Of a stretch of 10,234 bases of DNA, positions 1 to 7,237 are shown in pieces. The stretch's first letter is position 1; each line of letters starts with the position of its first letter. Both the position numbers and the translations under genes were made by a program. Source of the stretch: Kutzneria sp035492655 (GTDB lineage Bacteria; Actinomycetota; Actinomycetes; Mycobacteriales; Pseudonocardiaceae); the NCBI GenBank assembly GCA_035492655.1, contig DATJJB010000494.1:1-10234 (forward strand), given 5' to 3'. The notes below the pieces were generated by a model. The model saw nothing but the letters and a program-made list of their open reading frames with translations, did no database searches and was not told the origin of the DNA.

Positions 1-522
1 CTTGGTCATGTAGCCGGCGAAGTCCAGCTCGGTGCCGGGCTCCAGGCCGAACATCTCCAGCAGGGCGTCCGACCACAGCACGCGGTCGGTGGTGATGTCC
101 CACTCCCAGTTGCCCATCCGGCCGAGCACCTGGGCCCGGCGAAGCGCGTTGGCCTGCTGGGTGGCCTCCAGCTCGCGGTCGCGCCACGAGGTGATGTCCA
201 TGATCCGGTAGAGCAGCTCCTCGCCGCCGGGCAGCGCGGTGCAGCTGATCTCCAGCCAGCGGTGCTCGTCGCCGTCCGGTCCGGCGGCCTGCACCACCAT
301 GCCGGGATCGGGCATCTCCGGGGCGCCCGGCAGCAGCGCCGGCAGCGAACGTCCCAGCGCCTGGTCGGCGGGCACGCCGATGAGGGTGCCCAGCGCCGGG
401 TTCGCCCAGCTCAACTTGCCGTGCAGGTCCGTGACCCCGAATCCGACGTCCGCCCAGCGCAGGACGTGGTTGTGCACGGCGCCGTGGTCCGCCACCAGCT
501 CCTCCTTGCCACCCGGCGCCAT
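1..522 (-). CDS. PAS-domain sensor/signalling protein (C-terminus beyond window)
   Basis: The first 174 residues of a cytoplasmic sensor are visible and the frame is open to the left edge. The ATG at 522 opens the protein. Residues about 15-115 form a PAS domain: a GFGVTD strand, then WANPALGTLIGV, then a WLEISCTALPGG strand and a YRIMDIT end. A short linker helix (about 112-130) leads into a second PAS of the PAS_3 kind, marked by LGRMGNWEWDITTDRVLWS from residue 133 on. No signal peptide or membrane segment is seen. The output domain (kinase, GGDEF/EAL, phosphatase or other) is off the window, so the function beyond sensing is unknown. It lies 39 bp downstream of the zinc-ribbon gene in the same direction and could share its transcript. 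No strong Shine-Dalgarno is visible; GGTGA lies 10 bases before the ATG. Confidence 0.85.
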   Translation of the reverse strand, partial: MAPGGKEELVADHGAVHNHVLRWADVGFGVTDLHGKLSWANPALGTLIGVPADQALGRSLPALLPGAPEMPDPGMVVQAAGPDGDEHRWLEISCTALPGGEELLYRIMDITSWRDRELEATQQANALRRAQVLGRMGNWEWDITTDRVLWSDALLEMFGLEPGTELDFAGYMTK

Positions 523-561
523 AGTTGTCGGTTCACCGGTCACTGGGCAAGTCCGTCCCGG

Positions 562-909
562 TCACCGTAGGCGTTCCAATCCGGTGGCGGTGCCCAGCAG
601 TGCCCGCGCCATCGAGTGCAGTTCGTCCGGTTGCGCCCCGTCGGCGACCGCGGTCGCGATGTCCTCGGCGGCGCAGCGGAGCTGGAACAAGCGGTCCTGG
701 AGGTTGGCCAGCTCGGTGCTGGACAGCACGACGGCGTCCTCGGGCAGGCCGCCGCGCTGCACGGCGCTGCGGCGCTCGTAGGCGCGCTGCCGGCAGGTCT
801 GGGCGCAGTACTGGCGACGCCGTCCGAACTGGCCGTCCGCGGGCAGCCGTTGGCCGCACCACGCGCAGTGCCGCGTCGCCTCCCGTCGCCGGGTGCTGGT
901 GACCTCCAT
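562..909 (-). CDS. Small four-cysteine zinc-ribbon-like protein
   Basis: A 115-residue protein of unknown function. Residues 15-39 hold a C-x2-C-x16-C-x3-C arrangement (Cys15, Cys18, Cys35, Cys39) followed by RQRAYERR. I recognise this as a recurrent actinobacterial zinc-binding motif (CxxCG...YCxxxCRQRAY). The remainder, about 62-112, is predicted helical with an alternating hydrophobic pattern, suggesting a dimerising helix pair. The basic segment next to the cysteines could bind nucleic acid, but that is inference. The frame extends upstream to an ATG at 1068, but that extension lies antisense within the GDPD gene and is not protein-like, so the ATG at 909 is preferred. There is no Shine-Dalgarno. 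A possible -10 (TAACCT on the minus strand) lies 8 bases before the ATG, which would make a leaderless message. Confidence 0.75.
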   Translation of the reverse strand: MEVTSTRRREATRHCAWCGQRLPADGQFGRRRQYCAQTCRQRAYERRSAVQRGGLPEDAVVLSSTELANLQDRLFQLRCAAEDIATAVADGAQPDELHSMARALLGTATGLERLR

Positions 910-917
910 GGGCGGCG

Positions 918-946
918 AGGTTATCCGTTCATCTGTTGGTGATCGA
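918..946 (-). promoter_or_regulatory. Possible leaderless promoter of the zinc-ribbon gene
   Basis: On the minus strand TAACCT (918-923) fits the actinobacterial -10 pattern TAnnnT and ends 8 bases before the ATG at 909. At 17-bp spacing a weak -35 (TCGATC, 941-946) can be placed. The absence of a Shine-Dalgarno supports a leaderless start. The -35 matches TTGACA at only three positions, so this is tentative. Confidence 0.3.
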
Positions 947-979
947 AAGCGCCACGCCGCTTGGGGCAGACTGCGCACT

Positions 980-1762
980 GTGCAGAGTGGACATCCGTAC
1001 CTGGCCGACGGGCCGTTTCCGCGGGCGTTGGCGCACCGTGGCTGGCATGTCGGCGAACTGGCCGGCATGGAGAACTCGCTGAGCTCGTTCCGGCGGGCGA
1101 TCGAGGAGGGCTACCGGTACATCGAGACCGACGTGCAGGCCACCACGGACGGGGTGGTCGTGGTGCAGCACGACGACGTGCTGGACCGGACCACCGACCG
1201 GCAGGGGGTGATCAACCAGCTGCCGTGGTCGGAGGTGGGCCGGGCGCTGGTCGGCGGGCGGGAGGAGATCCCGCGGCTGGAGCACGTGCTGGAGGAGCTG
1301 CCGACGGCGCTGCTCAACATCGACGTGAAGGCCGACAACGCGGCCGGTCCGGTGCTGCGGGTGCTGGAGCGGTGCAACGCCTGGAACCGGGTGTGCCTGG
1401 CCTCGTTCTCCGACGCCCGCCTGGCCCGGCTGCGCAAGGTCGCCGGGCCTCGGTTGACCACGTCGATGGGGCCGGCGACGGTGTTCGCGCTGTGGTCGTC
1501 GGGGCGGTGGCCGCTGCTGGGCACGCGGCGGTTCGTGGCCGGTCAGATGGCGCAGGTGCCGGAGCGGCAAGGGCCGTTGCGGGTGGTGGACCACAGGTTC
1601 GTCGACGGCGCGCACCGGCTGGGGCTGGAGGTGCACGTGTGGACGATCAACACCGAGGACCGCATGCGGGCGCTGCTGGACCTGGGCGTGGACGGCCTGG
1701 TCACCGACCGCCCCGACCTGCTCCGTGACGTTCTGCGATCACGAGGCCAGTGGCCGGCCTGA
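980..1762 (+). CDS. Glycerophosphodiester phosphodiesterase family protein
   Basis: A cytoplasmic TIM-barrel enzyme of the GDPD/GlpQ-UgpQ family, which hydrolyses glycerophosphodiesters (such as deacylated phospholipids) to glycerol-3-phosphate and an alcohol. With the GTG start at 980 it has 260 residues, the usual size. Landmarks are the AHRGW loop (catalytic His19, Arg20), Glu31-Asn32, the metal-binding ETD (Glu49, Asp51), the second catalytic HD (His64, Asp65), an NIDVKAD strand, and the closing VHVWTINTEDRM and DGLVTDRPDLL strands. The frame is open upstream to an ATG at 893, but that start would add 29 residues that overlap the divergent gene and do not resemble the family. Family members typically begin just before HPYL...PRA.AHRGW, which fits GTG 980. 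No signal peptide is seen. Its stop faces the Rpf-like gene. Confidence 0.92.
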   Translation: MQSGHPYLADGPFPRALAHRGWHVGELAGMENSLSSFRRAIEEGYRYIETDVQATTDGVVVVQHDDVLDRTTDRQGVINQLPWSEVGRALVGGREEIPRLEHVLEELPTALLNIDVKADNAAGPVLRVLERCNAWNRVCLASFSDARLARLRKVAGPRLTTSMGPATVFALWSSGRWPLLGTRRFVAGQMAQVPERQGPLRVVDHRFVDGAHRLGLEVHVWTINTEDRMRALLDLGVDGLVTDRPDLLRDVLRSRGQWPA

Positions 1763-1772
1763 GCCGAGTGTG

Positions 1773-1817
1773 GGAAGGCGTCCTTCCTCCACTCCGAGTG
1801 GAGGAATGCCCCCTTCC
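1773..1817. terminator. Long imperfect hairpin between convergent genes (bidirectional terminator or REP-like repeat)
   Basis: The 70-bp gap between two convergent stops holds a 45-base inverted repeat. GGAAGG (1773-1778) pairs with CCTTCC (1812-1817). After a 5x5 internal loop, TTCCTCCACT (1784-1793) pairs with AGTGGAGGAA (1797-1806) around a CCG loop. Location and stability suit a terminator that works in both directions. There is no U-tract on either side. The composition, a GGAAGG...CCTTCC outer arm and a TCCTCCACT inner arm, resembles dispersed palindromes I associate with Pseudonocardiales genomes, so it may also be a copy of a repeat family; the latter is recollection, not shown here. 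Confidence 0.65.
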
Positions 1818-1832
1818 GAGCCTCGGGGGTGG

Positions 1833-2456
1833 TTACTGAGGGTGAGAGCCTAGGGGTGGGTTGCCTAGCCAGGCGGCGTTCCAGGTGAGGCGGCCGAGCT
1901 GGCCGGTGACGGTGATGTCGTTGGCGGCCTGTAGGTCGCGGACGGCTTGGCGGGTGGCGCCGTCGTAGCAGCCGGCGGTGCTGAAGACGTACCCGAAAGT
2001 GGTCATGCGGTGCTGCCAGGTGGCCAGTGCGGGGGCGCAGTCGCCGGCGAGGAAGACCTTGCCGGGCCAGATCGGCACGGCGATGTAGGCGGCGTCGGCG
2101 CTGGTGGGCACGCGGCGGGAGGCGGCGTCGTGGTCGGGGGTCAGGCCGAGCTTGTCGCCGCACTCCCAGGGCTGCCAGCCGCGCATCCGGTACAGGTACA
2201 GGGCGCGGTAGTCCTGCTCGGCCGGGGTGGCCTGGCTGGGCAGGCCGGTGCCGCCGACGCTGGCCCAGGTGGGCAGGTCGAACTGGTAGGCGCCGAAGTA
2301 CTTGCCGTCGGCGGAGACGGCGGTGTAGGTGTCGGTGGACTCGCACATGCGCAGCCGGGCCCAGTCCTGCTTGCTGGGGTCGGCCGCGGCGAGACCGGCC
2401 GTGCCGAGGAGCACGGTCAGCACGGTCGCGATGACCAGCGGCGATCGGGTGATCAC
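1833..2456 (-). CDS. Secreted Rpf-like transglycosylase with peptidoglycan-binding domain
   Basis: A 207-residue exported protein that probably cleaves peptidoglycan glycan strands in wall remodelling or resuscitation. Residues 1-25 form a signal peptide (short basic start, hydrophobic core, AAA before Asp26). Residues 30-100 are a resuscitation-promoting-factor / transglycosylase-like domain: DWARLRMCES with the presumed catalytic Glu39, FGAYQFDLPTW, VGGTGLPSQATPAEQ, and RGWQPWECG. Cys38 and Cys99 are placed for the typical Rpf disulfide. Residues about 145-197 form a PG_binding_1 repeat (YDGATRQAVRDLQAAN...GQLGRLTW), with Cys140 and Cys163 as a likely second disulfide. The start is GTG at 2456, since the in-frame stop lies 11 codons upstream and no other start codon fits. 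A near-consensus leaderless promoter supports this. Whether it revives dormant cells or only hydrolyses wall is not shown by the sequence. Confidence 0.93.
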   Translation of the reverse strand: MITRSPLVIATVLTVLLGTAGLAAADPSKQDWARLRMCESTDTYTAVSADGKYFGAYQFDLPTWASVGGTGLPSQATPAEQDYRALYLYRMRGWQPWECGDKLGLTPDHDAASRRVPTSADAAYIAVPIWPGKVFLAGDCAPALATWQHRMTTFGYVFSTAGCYDGATRQAVRDLQAANDITVTGQLGRLTWNAAWLGNPPLGSHPQ

Positions 2457-2463
2457 GGCACAG

Positions 2464-2492
2464 AACGTAGGTCGGCCGCGGTGCTGTCACAA
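2464..2492 (-). promoter_or_regulatory. Leaderless promoter of the Rpf-like gene
   Basis: On the minus strand TTGTGA (2487-2492), 17 bases and TACGTT (2464-2469, TAnnnT) end 7 bases before the GTG at 2456. This puts the transcript start at or next to the start codon. There is no Shine-Dalgarno. The geometry is typical of actinobacterial leaderless genes. Confidence 0.6.
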
Positions 2493-2501
2493 CTTGGTGA
2501 C
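2486..2501. promoter_or_regulatory. Inverted repeat over the -35 of the Rpf-like gene, candidate operator
   Basis: GTCAC-aacttg-GTGAC is a perfect 5-bp inverted repeat with a 6-bp centre. It covers the -35 hexamer and lies between two divergent genes. A repressor bound here would block the Rpf-like gene. It is not a Crp site, because the half-sites point the wrong way (Crp needs GTGA-N6-TCAC). The arms are short, so chance is possible. Confidence 0.3.
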
Positions 2502-2509
2502 CCACATGG

Positions 2510-2536
2510 CTGACAGCCCATGATCACCGATACCGT
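2510..2536 (+). promoter_or_regulatory. Weak candidate promoter of the MFS gene
   Basis: CTGACA (2510-2515, one mismatch to TTGACA) and TACCGT (2531-2536, TAnnnT) lie upstream of the transporter gene. The spacing of 15 is shorter than the preferred 17, so this is only a candidate. It would give a leader of about 30 bases carrying the GGAAGG ribosome binding site. Confidence 0.25.
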
Positions 2537-2571
2537 TCGGCTCCACCCGACGACGACGCCGGAAGGCAGCC

Positions 2572-3930
2572 ATGACTGACGCCACGACCCGGGCCGCCGG
2601 CGACCCGACCACCAAGCGGCTGCGTTTCGGCTGGTACAGCTACGGCTGGGCGGCGCAGGTGTTCGAGACGACGGTGCTCGCGGTGTTCATGAGCCGCTAC
2701 CTGCCGGCGGTGGCCGCGCACGCGGTGGGCGAGACCGGCCGGCTGCACGTGCTGGGCATCCCGATCGCGCCGGGCTCGCTGTTCACCTACATCATCTCGC
2801 TGGGTTCGGTGCTGCTGATCGTGCTGATGCCGATCGTGGGGGCGTTCGCCGACCGGACCGGCCGCAAGCGGCAGCTGCTGTTCGGCTTCGCCTACGTGGG
2901 CGCGTTGTCGTGCGCGGCGATGGTGTTCGTGGGGCTGACCGACTGGGTGCTCGGCTCGGCGCTGTTCATGGTGGCGTTCCTGGCCTACAAGTGCGCGCGG
3001 GTGGTCTACAACTCGCTGCTGCCGGAACTGGCCGGGCCGGACGAGCGGGACACGGTGTCCTCGGTGGGCTGGGCCGCGGGCTATCTGGGCGGCGGCTCGC
3101 TGCTGGCGCTGAACTTCGTCGCCTCGTTCCTGATCGACGACAGCTCGGTGCTGGCCCGGCTGTCGCTGTGCAGCGCCGGTGTGTGGTGGGCGGCGTTCAT
3201 GATCGTGCCGGCGGTGATCCTGCGGAAGATGCCGATGACGGCCGACAAGCACGCGCCGGCCGCCGGCTCGGCGTTCACGGCCGGGTTCAAGGAGCTCGGG
3301 GACACGTTGCGGCATCTGCGGTTGTACCCGTGGACGCTGCTGTTCCTGCTGGCCTATCTCGTCTACTACGACGGCATCGCGACCACGACGACGCTGGCCG
3401 CCGACTACGGGCAGAACGAGCTGAAGCTGACCGAGACCACGCTGCTCTCGGCGATCCTGCTGGTGCAGTTCGCTTCCTTCGGCGGGGCGCTGCTGCTGGG
3501 CAAGCTGTCGCAGCGGTGGGGCGCCAAGCGGGTCGTGGCGTGGTCGCTGGTGGTGTGGTCGGTGCTGATCACGCTGGCGTACTTCCTGCAGCCCGGGCAG
3601 CCGGTGCAGTTCTACCTGCTGGCCATCGGGATCTCGCTGGTGCTGGGCGGCAGCCAGGCGCTGTCGCGGTCGATGTTCGCCAGCATGATCCCGACCGGCA
3701 AGGAGGCCGAGTACTTCAGCCTGTTCGAGATCTCCAGCTCGGGCACCTCGGCGCTGGGTCCGCTGCTGTTCGGCCTGGTGCTGCAGAACACCGGCAGCTA
3801 CCGGTCGGCGATCTTCTCGCTGATCGCCTTCTTCGTCATCGGCCTGGTGCTGTTGCTGCTGGTCAACGTGCGCAAGGCGATCACCGCGGCCGGCAACGAG
3901 CTGCCGGCCACCCTCGAACAGAGCCGGTGA
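2572..3930 (+). CDS. MFS transporter, UMF1/Atg22-like family
   Basis: A 452-residue integral membrane protein with about twelve hydrophobic segments and a loop between the two halves near residues 215-245. It belongs to the UMF1 (Atg22-like) branch of the major facilitator superfamily. The N-terminal FGWYSYGWAAQVFETTVLAVFMSRYL segment near residues 19-44 is the family signature, and the MFS motif-A loop reads ADRTGRKR at 93-100. SQALSRSMFASMIP in the second half is also typical. Substrates of bacterial members are unknown; Atg22 exports amino acids from the yeast vacuole, so small-molecule efflux is only a guess. The ATG at 2572 is supported by GGAAGG at 2561-2566, five bases upstream. The gene is divergent from the Rpf-like gene and ends 108 bp before the hydrogenase cluster, so it is probably a separate unit. 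Confidence 0.9.
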   Translation: MTDATTRAAGDPTTKRLRFGWYSYGWAAQVFETTVLAVFMSRYLPAVAAHAVGETGRLHVLGIPIAPGSLFTYIISLGSVLLIVLMPIVGAFADRTGRKRQLLFGFAYVGALSCAAMVFVGLTDWVLGSALFMVAFLAYKCARVVYNSLLPELAGPDERDTVSSVGWAAGYLGGGSLLALNFVASFLIDDSSVLARLSLCSAGVWWAAFMIVPAVILRKMPMTADKHAPAAGSAFTAGFKELGDTLRHLRLYPWTLLFLLAYLVYYDGIATTTTLAADYGQNELKLTETTLLSAILLVQFASFGGALLLGKLSQRWGAKRVVAWSLVVWSVLITLAYFLQPGQPVQFYLLAIGISLVLGGSQALSRSMFASMIPTGKEAEYFSLFEISSSGTSALGPLLFGLVLQNTGSYRSAIFSLIAFFVIGLVLLLLVNVRKAITAAGNELPATLEQSR

Positions 3931-3970
3931 TCACACCTTTCTTTCAAAATCAACACCCCATTGTGTGATC
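3929..3970. repeat. 8-bp inverted repeat spanning the MFS stop
   Basis: GATCACAC (3929-3936) and GTGTGATC (3963-3970) are perfect inverted copies separated by 26 bases of A/T- and pyrimidine-rich DNA. The left arm overlaps the MFS stop codon. The long loop and moderate GC make it a poor terminator; a paired protein-binding site is as likely. Confidence 0.35.
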
Positions 3971-4002
3971 TGAGTAACAGCTCTAGGGTGGGACAGTACT
4001 GT
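3961..4002 (+). promoter_or_regulatory. Candidate promoters of the hydrogenase cluster
   Basis: Two overlapping arrangements fit. TTGTGT (3961-3966), 17 bases and TAGGGT (3984-3989) would start transcription near 3996. GTAACA (3974-3979), 17 bases and TACTGT (3997-4002) would start it near 4009. Both have TAnnnT -10 boxes, and both leave a leader with GAGGGAAG ahead of the ATG at 4039. The sequence does not decide between them. Confidence 0.4.
3964..3979 (+). promoter_or_regulatory. Crp-family-like binding site
   Basis: TGTGA-tctgag-TAACA matches the Crp/GlxR consensus TGTGA-N6-TCACA at nine of ten positions. It overlaps the -35 region of either candidate promoter. A cAMP-responsive regulator at a hydrogenase used during carbon starvation would make sense, but that link is inference. 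Confidence 0.4.
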
Positions 4003-4003
4003 C
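3992..4003. promoter_or_regulatory. Perfect 12-bp palindrome, candidate operator
   Basis: GACAGTACTGTC is a perfect palindrome sitting at the -10 or transcription start of the candidate promoters. It is itself enclosed by GGGTGGGA (3986-3993) and TCCCACCC (4013-4020), which could form a hairpin in the leader. The position suits a repressor. The regulator is not identifiable from the window. Confidence 0.5.
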
Positions 4004-4038
4004 TCCTTTGTCTCCCACCCCGAGGGAAGTGACCCCGC

Positions 4039-4656
4039 ATGGCGCGGGCACCCGGCAGCGCGTCGCCGCGAGCGCTGTTCGAACGCCGCACCGCCCCCGT
4101 CGACGACCTGGCCGGGCACGCCGAGGAGGTCGCTCGAACCTGTCACGCCATGGCCGTGCGGTTCCACCGCGGCGGCAAGCTCGTGGTGTTCGGCAACGGC
4201 GGCTGCTGCACCGACGCCCAGCACGTCGCCGTGGAGTTCGTCCATCCGGTGATCGTCGGCAAGCGGGCGCTGCCGGCGGTCTCGCTGACCTCGGACGTGG
4301 CCACGCTGACCGGTGTGGCCACCGATGCCGGCATCGACGAGGTCTTCGCCCACCAGATCCGGTTCCTGGCCGAGCCCGCCGATATCGCGCTCGCGCTGTC
4401 GGTCGACGGCGACTGCCCCAACATCCTGCGCGGCCTCCAGCAGGCGCGGGCCGTGGGCATGCTGACCGTGGCGCTGGTCGGCGGGGACGGTGGCCGGGTC
4501 GTGGCCGAGCGGGCCGCCGACCATGTGCTGGTGGCCCGCTCCGGCGACCCGCGAGTGGTCAAGGAAGTGCACGTCACCACCTACCACGTGCTGTGGGAGC
4601 TGGTGCACGTGTTCCTCGAGCAGCCCGGCGTGCTGGATCCGGCGATGCTGCGATGA
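4039..4656 (+). CDS. GmhA-like SIS-domain protein, first hydrogenase-associated paralogue
   Basis: A 205-residue cytoplasmic SIS-fold protein related to phosphoheptose isomerase GmhA (sedoheptulose-7-phosphate to heptose-7-phosphate). The core is VVFGNGG near residues 48-54 followed by DAQHVAVEF, and the C-terminus carries KEVHVTTYHVLWELVHVF. Compared with E. coli GmhA from memory, the equivalents of His61, the catalytic Glu65, Asp94 and His180 are kept. The phosphate-binding serines are mostly gone: Ser55 is Cys, and the STSGNS loop reads SVDGDC. It is therefore unlikely to be an ordinary phosphosugar isomerase. The gene opens the hydrogenase cluster, with GAGGGAAG upstream of ATG 4039, and its stop overlaps the next start (ATGA). 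No heptose pathway genes are nearby. A role in hydrogenase maturation is inferred from position only. Confidence 0.85.
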   Translation: MARAPGSASPRALFERRTAPVDDLAGHAEEVARTCHAMAVRFHRGGKLVVFGNGGCCTDAQHVAVEFVHPVIVGKRALPAVSLTSDVATLTGVATDAGIDEVFAHQIRFLAEPADIALALSVDGDCPNILRGLQQARAVGMLTVALVGGDGGRVVAERAADHVLVARSGDPRVVKEVHVTTYHVLWELVHVFLEQPGVLDPAMLR

Positions 4657-4886
4657 CCACCGGATCGGGTGACTTACCCCAGTGCACGGATAACGGCTGC
4701 ATCACCTGTGGCGACACCGCCGTGGAAGTCACGGTGATCGAACTGCTGGCCGACGACCTCGCGGTCGTCGACACCGGGTCGGGCCGGGAGGAGGTCAGCG
4801 TCGCCCTGGTCGACGCCCAGGTCGGCGCCACCGTGCTCGTGCACGCCGGCGAGGCGATCGCCGTCATCGAGGAGGGTTCGGCATGA
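4653..4886 (+). CDS. hypC: HypC/HupF-type hydrogenase maturation chaperone, divergent
   Basis: A 77-residue protein. Residues 22-73 match the HypC OB-like barrel: AVEVTVIELL, LAVVDTGSGREEVSVALVDA, VGATVLVHAGEAIAVIEE. HypC proteins carry Fe(CN)2CO between HypD and the large-subunit precursor of [NiFe] hydrogenases. The canonical start Met-Cys (Cys2, the functional residue) is missing; instead the N-terminal extension has Cys11, Cys16 and Cys19 (C-x4-C-x2-C). I recall similar extended forms in actinobacterial group 1h clusters. One of these cysteines may replace Cys2. The ATG at 4653 overlaps the previous stop by ATGA, and there is no clear Shine-Dalgarno, so it is probably coupled to the first SIS gene. 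Its own stop overlaps the next start in the same way. Confidence 0.85.
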   Translation: MTTGSGDLPQCTDNGCITCGDTAVEVTVIELLADDLAVVDTGSGREEVSVALVDAQVGATVLVHAGEAIAVIEEGSA

Positions 4887-5532
4887 CCGATGTGGAGGCC
4901 CTCTACCCGTTCCTGTATGCCGACAAGGTAGACCTGGACGCGGTGCTGGCGCAGGTCACCGCGTCCACGGTGGCCAAGGCGCGGGAGATCATCGAGTTGC
5001 GGCGGCAGGTGCTGGCCGCCGACGGTGACCGGATCGCGCGGTGCGCGGCGGAGATGGCCGAGCGGTTCGCGGCCGGCGGGCGGCTGCTGTCGTTCGGCAA
5101 CGGCGGCTCCTCGACCGACGCGCAGGAGGTCGCGGGCCTGTTCCTGTCCCCCGGCGGCGGGCTGCGGCCGCTGCCGGCGTTCTGCCTGACCAACGACATC
5201 GCCGTGGTGACGGCGCTGTCCAACGACATCGGCTTCGACGTGGTGTTCGCCCGGCAGCTCGCGGCGCTGTCGCGGCCCGGCGACATCGCGCTGGGGCTGT
5301 CCACCAGCGGCAACTCGGCCAATCTGCTGGCCGCCTTCGACGAGGCGGGCCGGCGCGGGCTGCTCACGGTGGGCATCGCCGGCTACGGCGGCGGGCGGAT
5401 GGCCGAGCTGGACACCATCGACCACCTGTTCACCGTGGCGTCGGCGTCCGTGCACCGGGTGCAGGAGGCCCAGACCACCGTCTACCACGTGCTGTGGGAA
5501 CTCGTTCTCGACCAGCTCAGGGGTGATGACCA

Positions 5533-5536
<4 letters not shown>
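4883..5536 (+). CDS. GmhA-like SIS-domain protein, second hydrogenase-associated paralogue
   Basis: A 217-residue cytoplasmic SIS protein. About 45 extra N-terminal residues (helical, from LYPFLYADKVDLDAVL on) precede the GmhA-like core: LLSFGNGGSSTDAQEVAG, LTNDIAVVTALSNDIGFD, LSTSGNSANLLAAF, and QEAQTTVYHVLWELV at the end. The sugar-phosphate pocket is intact, with equivalents of Ser55, Asp94, Ser119, Thr120, Ser121, Ser124, Gln172 and His180. The catalytic Glu65 is Leu and His61 is Glu. This is the mirror image of the first SIS protein, so a mixed oligomer with shared active sites is conceivable. ATG 4883 has GGAGGG at 4871-4876, six bases upstream, and overlaps the hypC stop. Its stop overlaps the GTG of the hydrogenase gene. 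Function unknown; a link to hydrogenase assembly is inferred from the operon. Confidence 0.87.
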
Positions 5537-6574
<1,038 letters not shown>

Positions 6575-6658
6575 CCCCGGCGGCGGCTCGTCGACGTCAG
6601 GTGGTCGGCACGACATCGAGTTCTGGCGTGAACAGAAGATGACCGTTGTCGATTCCGG
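6575..6658. other. Convergent gap where the large-subunit gene would be expected
   Basis: Only 84 bases separate the hydrogenase frame's stop from the stop of the minus-strand DUF1232 gene. I see no trace of a hydrogenase large-subunit start (no RICGIC-type motif) and no strong terminator; GTCG-gca-CGAC is the only small hairpin. This may be a recombination or deletion junction. Confidence 0.5.
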
Positions 6659-7144
6659 TCAGCGATCGCGAATGCGGCGCCGACGCCAGCGGGGACCACT
6701 CGGGTCGCGCTGTACGCGGGGACCACCGATGAGCCGGCTGAGCACCGCCGGGTGGCCGGACCATGCCGCGAAGAGAACGTCGCGCGCAACCCGGCGGCTG
6801 ACATAACGCAGCGCGACGACAAGCACGATGACATTGTCCAGCAGCCCGATCACGGGGACGAAATCCGGGATCACGTTGATCCCTGAGAGCGTGTACAGGC
6901 CGGCGAACGTCAGCACGTATTTGGCCCTGCGCGGCACCCGCGGATCCCGCCGCAGTCTCAGCGCGGCCAGCACGCAGCACGGCACGAAACGCGCGATCTC
7001 CTTCGCCAGCCCTGGTGGCAGAAACCGGGCCACCAGGGCCAGCGCCAGCCACGACGCACCGAGCACGACCACGGTGACGACTATTCCGAGAAGCCATCCC
7101 ACCATAGCGACCACGACACCGAATTCCGAATAGACGGGATCCAC
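6659..7144 (-). CDS. DUF1232/YkvA-type membrane protein
   Basis: A 161-residue membrane protein of unknown function. A strong hydrophobic segment runs from about residue 10 to 40. The YkvA/DUF1232 core follows at about 62-125: RRDPRVPRRAKYVL, then the hallmark YTLSGINVIPDFVPVIGLLDN, ending with VVALRYVSRRV. The usual motif is LSPIDLIPDFIPVIG, so the match is clear. The tail from about 140 is rich in arginine and probably cytoplasmic. The start is GTG at 7144, with no good Shine-Dalgarno; an internal ATG at 7105 would give a version 13 residues shorter. It is convergent with the hydrogenase cluster, and its base composition is lower in GC, so it may have a separate history. Confidence 0.82.
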   Translation of the reverse strand: MDPVYSEFGVVVAMVGWLLGIVVTVVVLGASWLALALVARFLPPGLAKEIARFVPCCVLAALRLRRDPRVPRRAKYVLTFAGLYTLSGINVIPDFVPVIGLLDNVIVLVVALRYVSRRVARDVLFAAWSGHPAVLSRLIGGPRVQRDPSGPRWRRRRIRDR

Positions 7145-7205
7145 TCAGCATAGCTCACGAATGCTCGGAACACACAGTCGGGCATATTGTGGCCAGTGGC
7201 ATGTA

Positions 7206-7237
7206 ATGGCCAGCCGGCGCGAAGGCTAGCCGGCCAT
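7206..7237. terminator. Imperfect hairpin at the end of the small ORF
   Basis: ATGGCC (7206-7211) pairs with GGCCAT (7232-7237), and GC-rich inner segments (AGCCGGC against GCTAGCC) pair partly around a short loop. It overlaps the last codons and stop of the 41-residue ORF and would act on minus-strand transcripts before the DUF1232 gene. There is no U-tract, so efficiency is uncertain. Confidence 0.4.

Noticed and set aside
893..979. Earlier ATG start for the GDPD gene
   Set aside because: The extra 29 residues overlap the divergent zinc-ribbon gene and do not resemble the family N-terminus; GTG 980 gives the normal length.
909..1068. N-terminal extension of the zinc-ribbon protein to an ATG at 1068
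   Set aside because: It would be antisense to the start of the GDPD gene, and the added residues look non-coding.
1543..2505. Long minus-strand open frame of 320 codons
   Set aside because: Its composition is arginine/histidine/proline-rich and it overlaps the Rpf-like gene and the GDPD 3' end, both of which have clear family motifs in other frames.
3990..4005. DosR/DevR-type box (GGGAC...GTCCC) at the hydrogenase promoter
   Set aside because: The left half-site GGGAC is present, but the centre is two bases too long and the right half is GTCTC, so it does not fit the DosR consensus.
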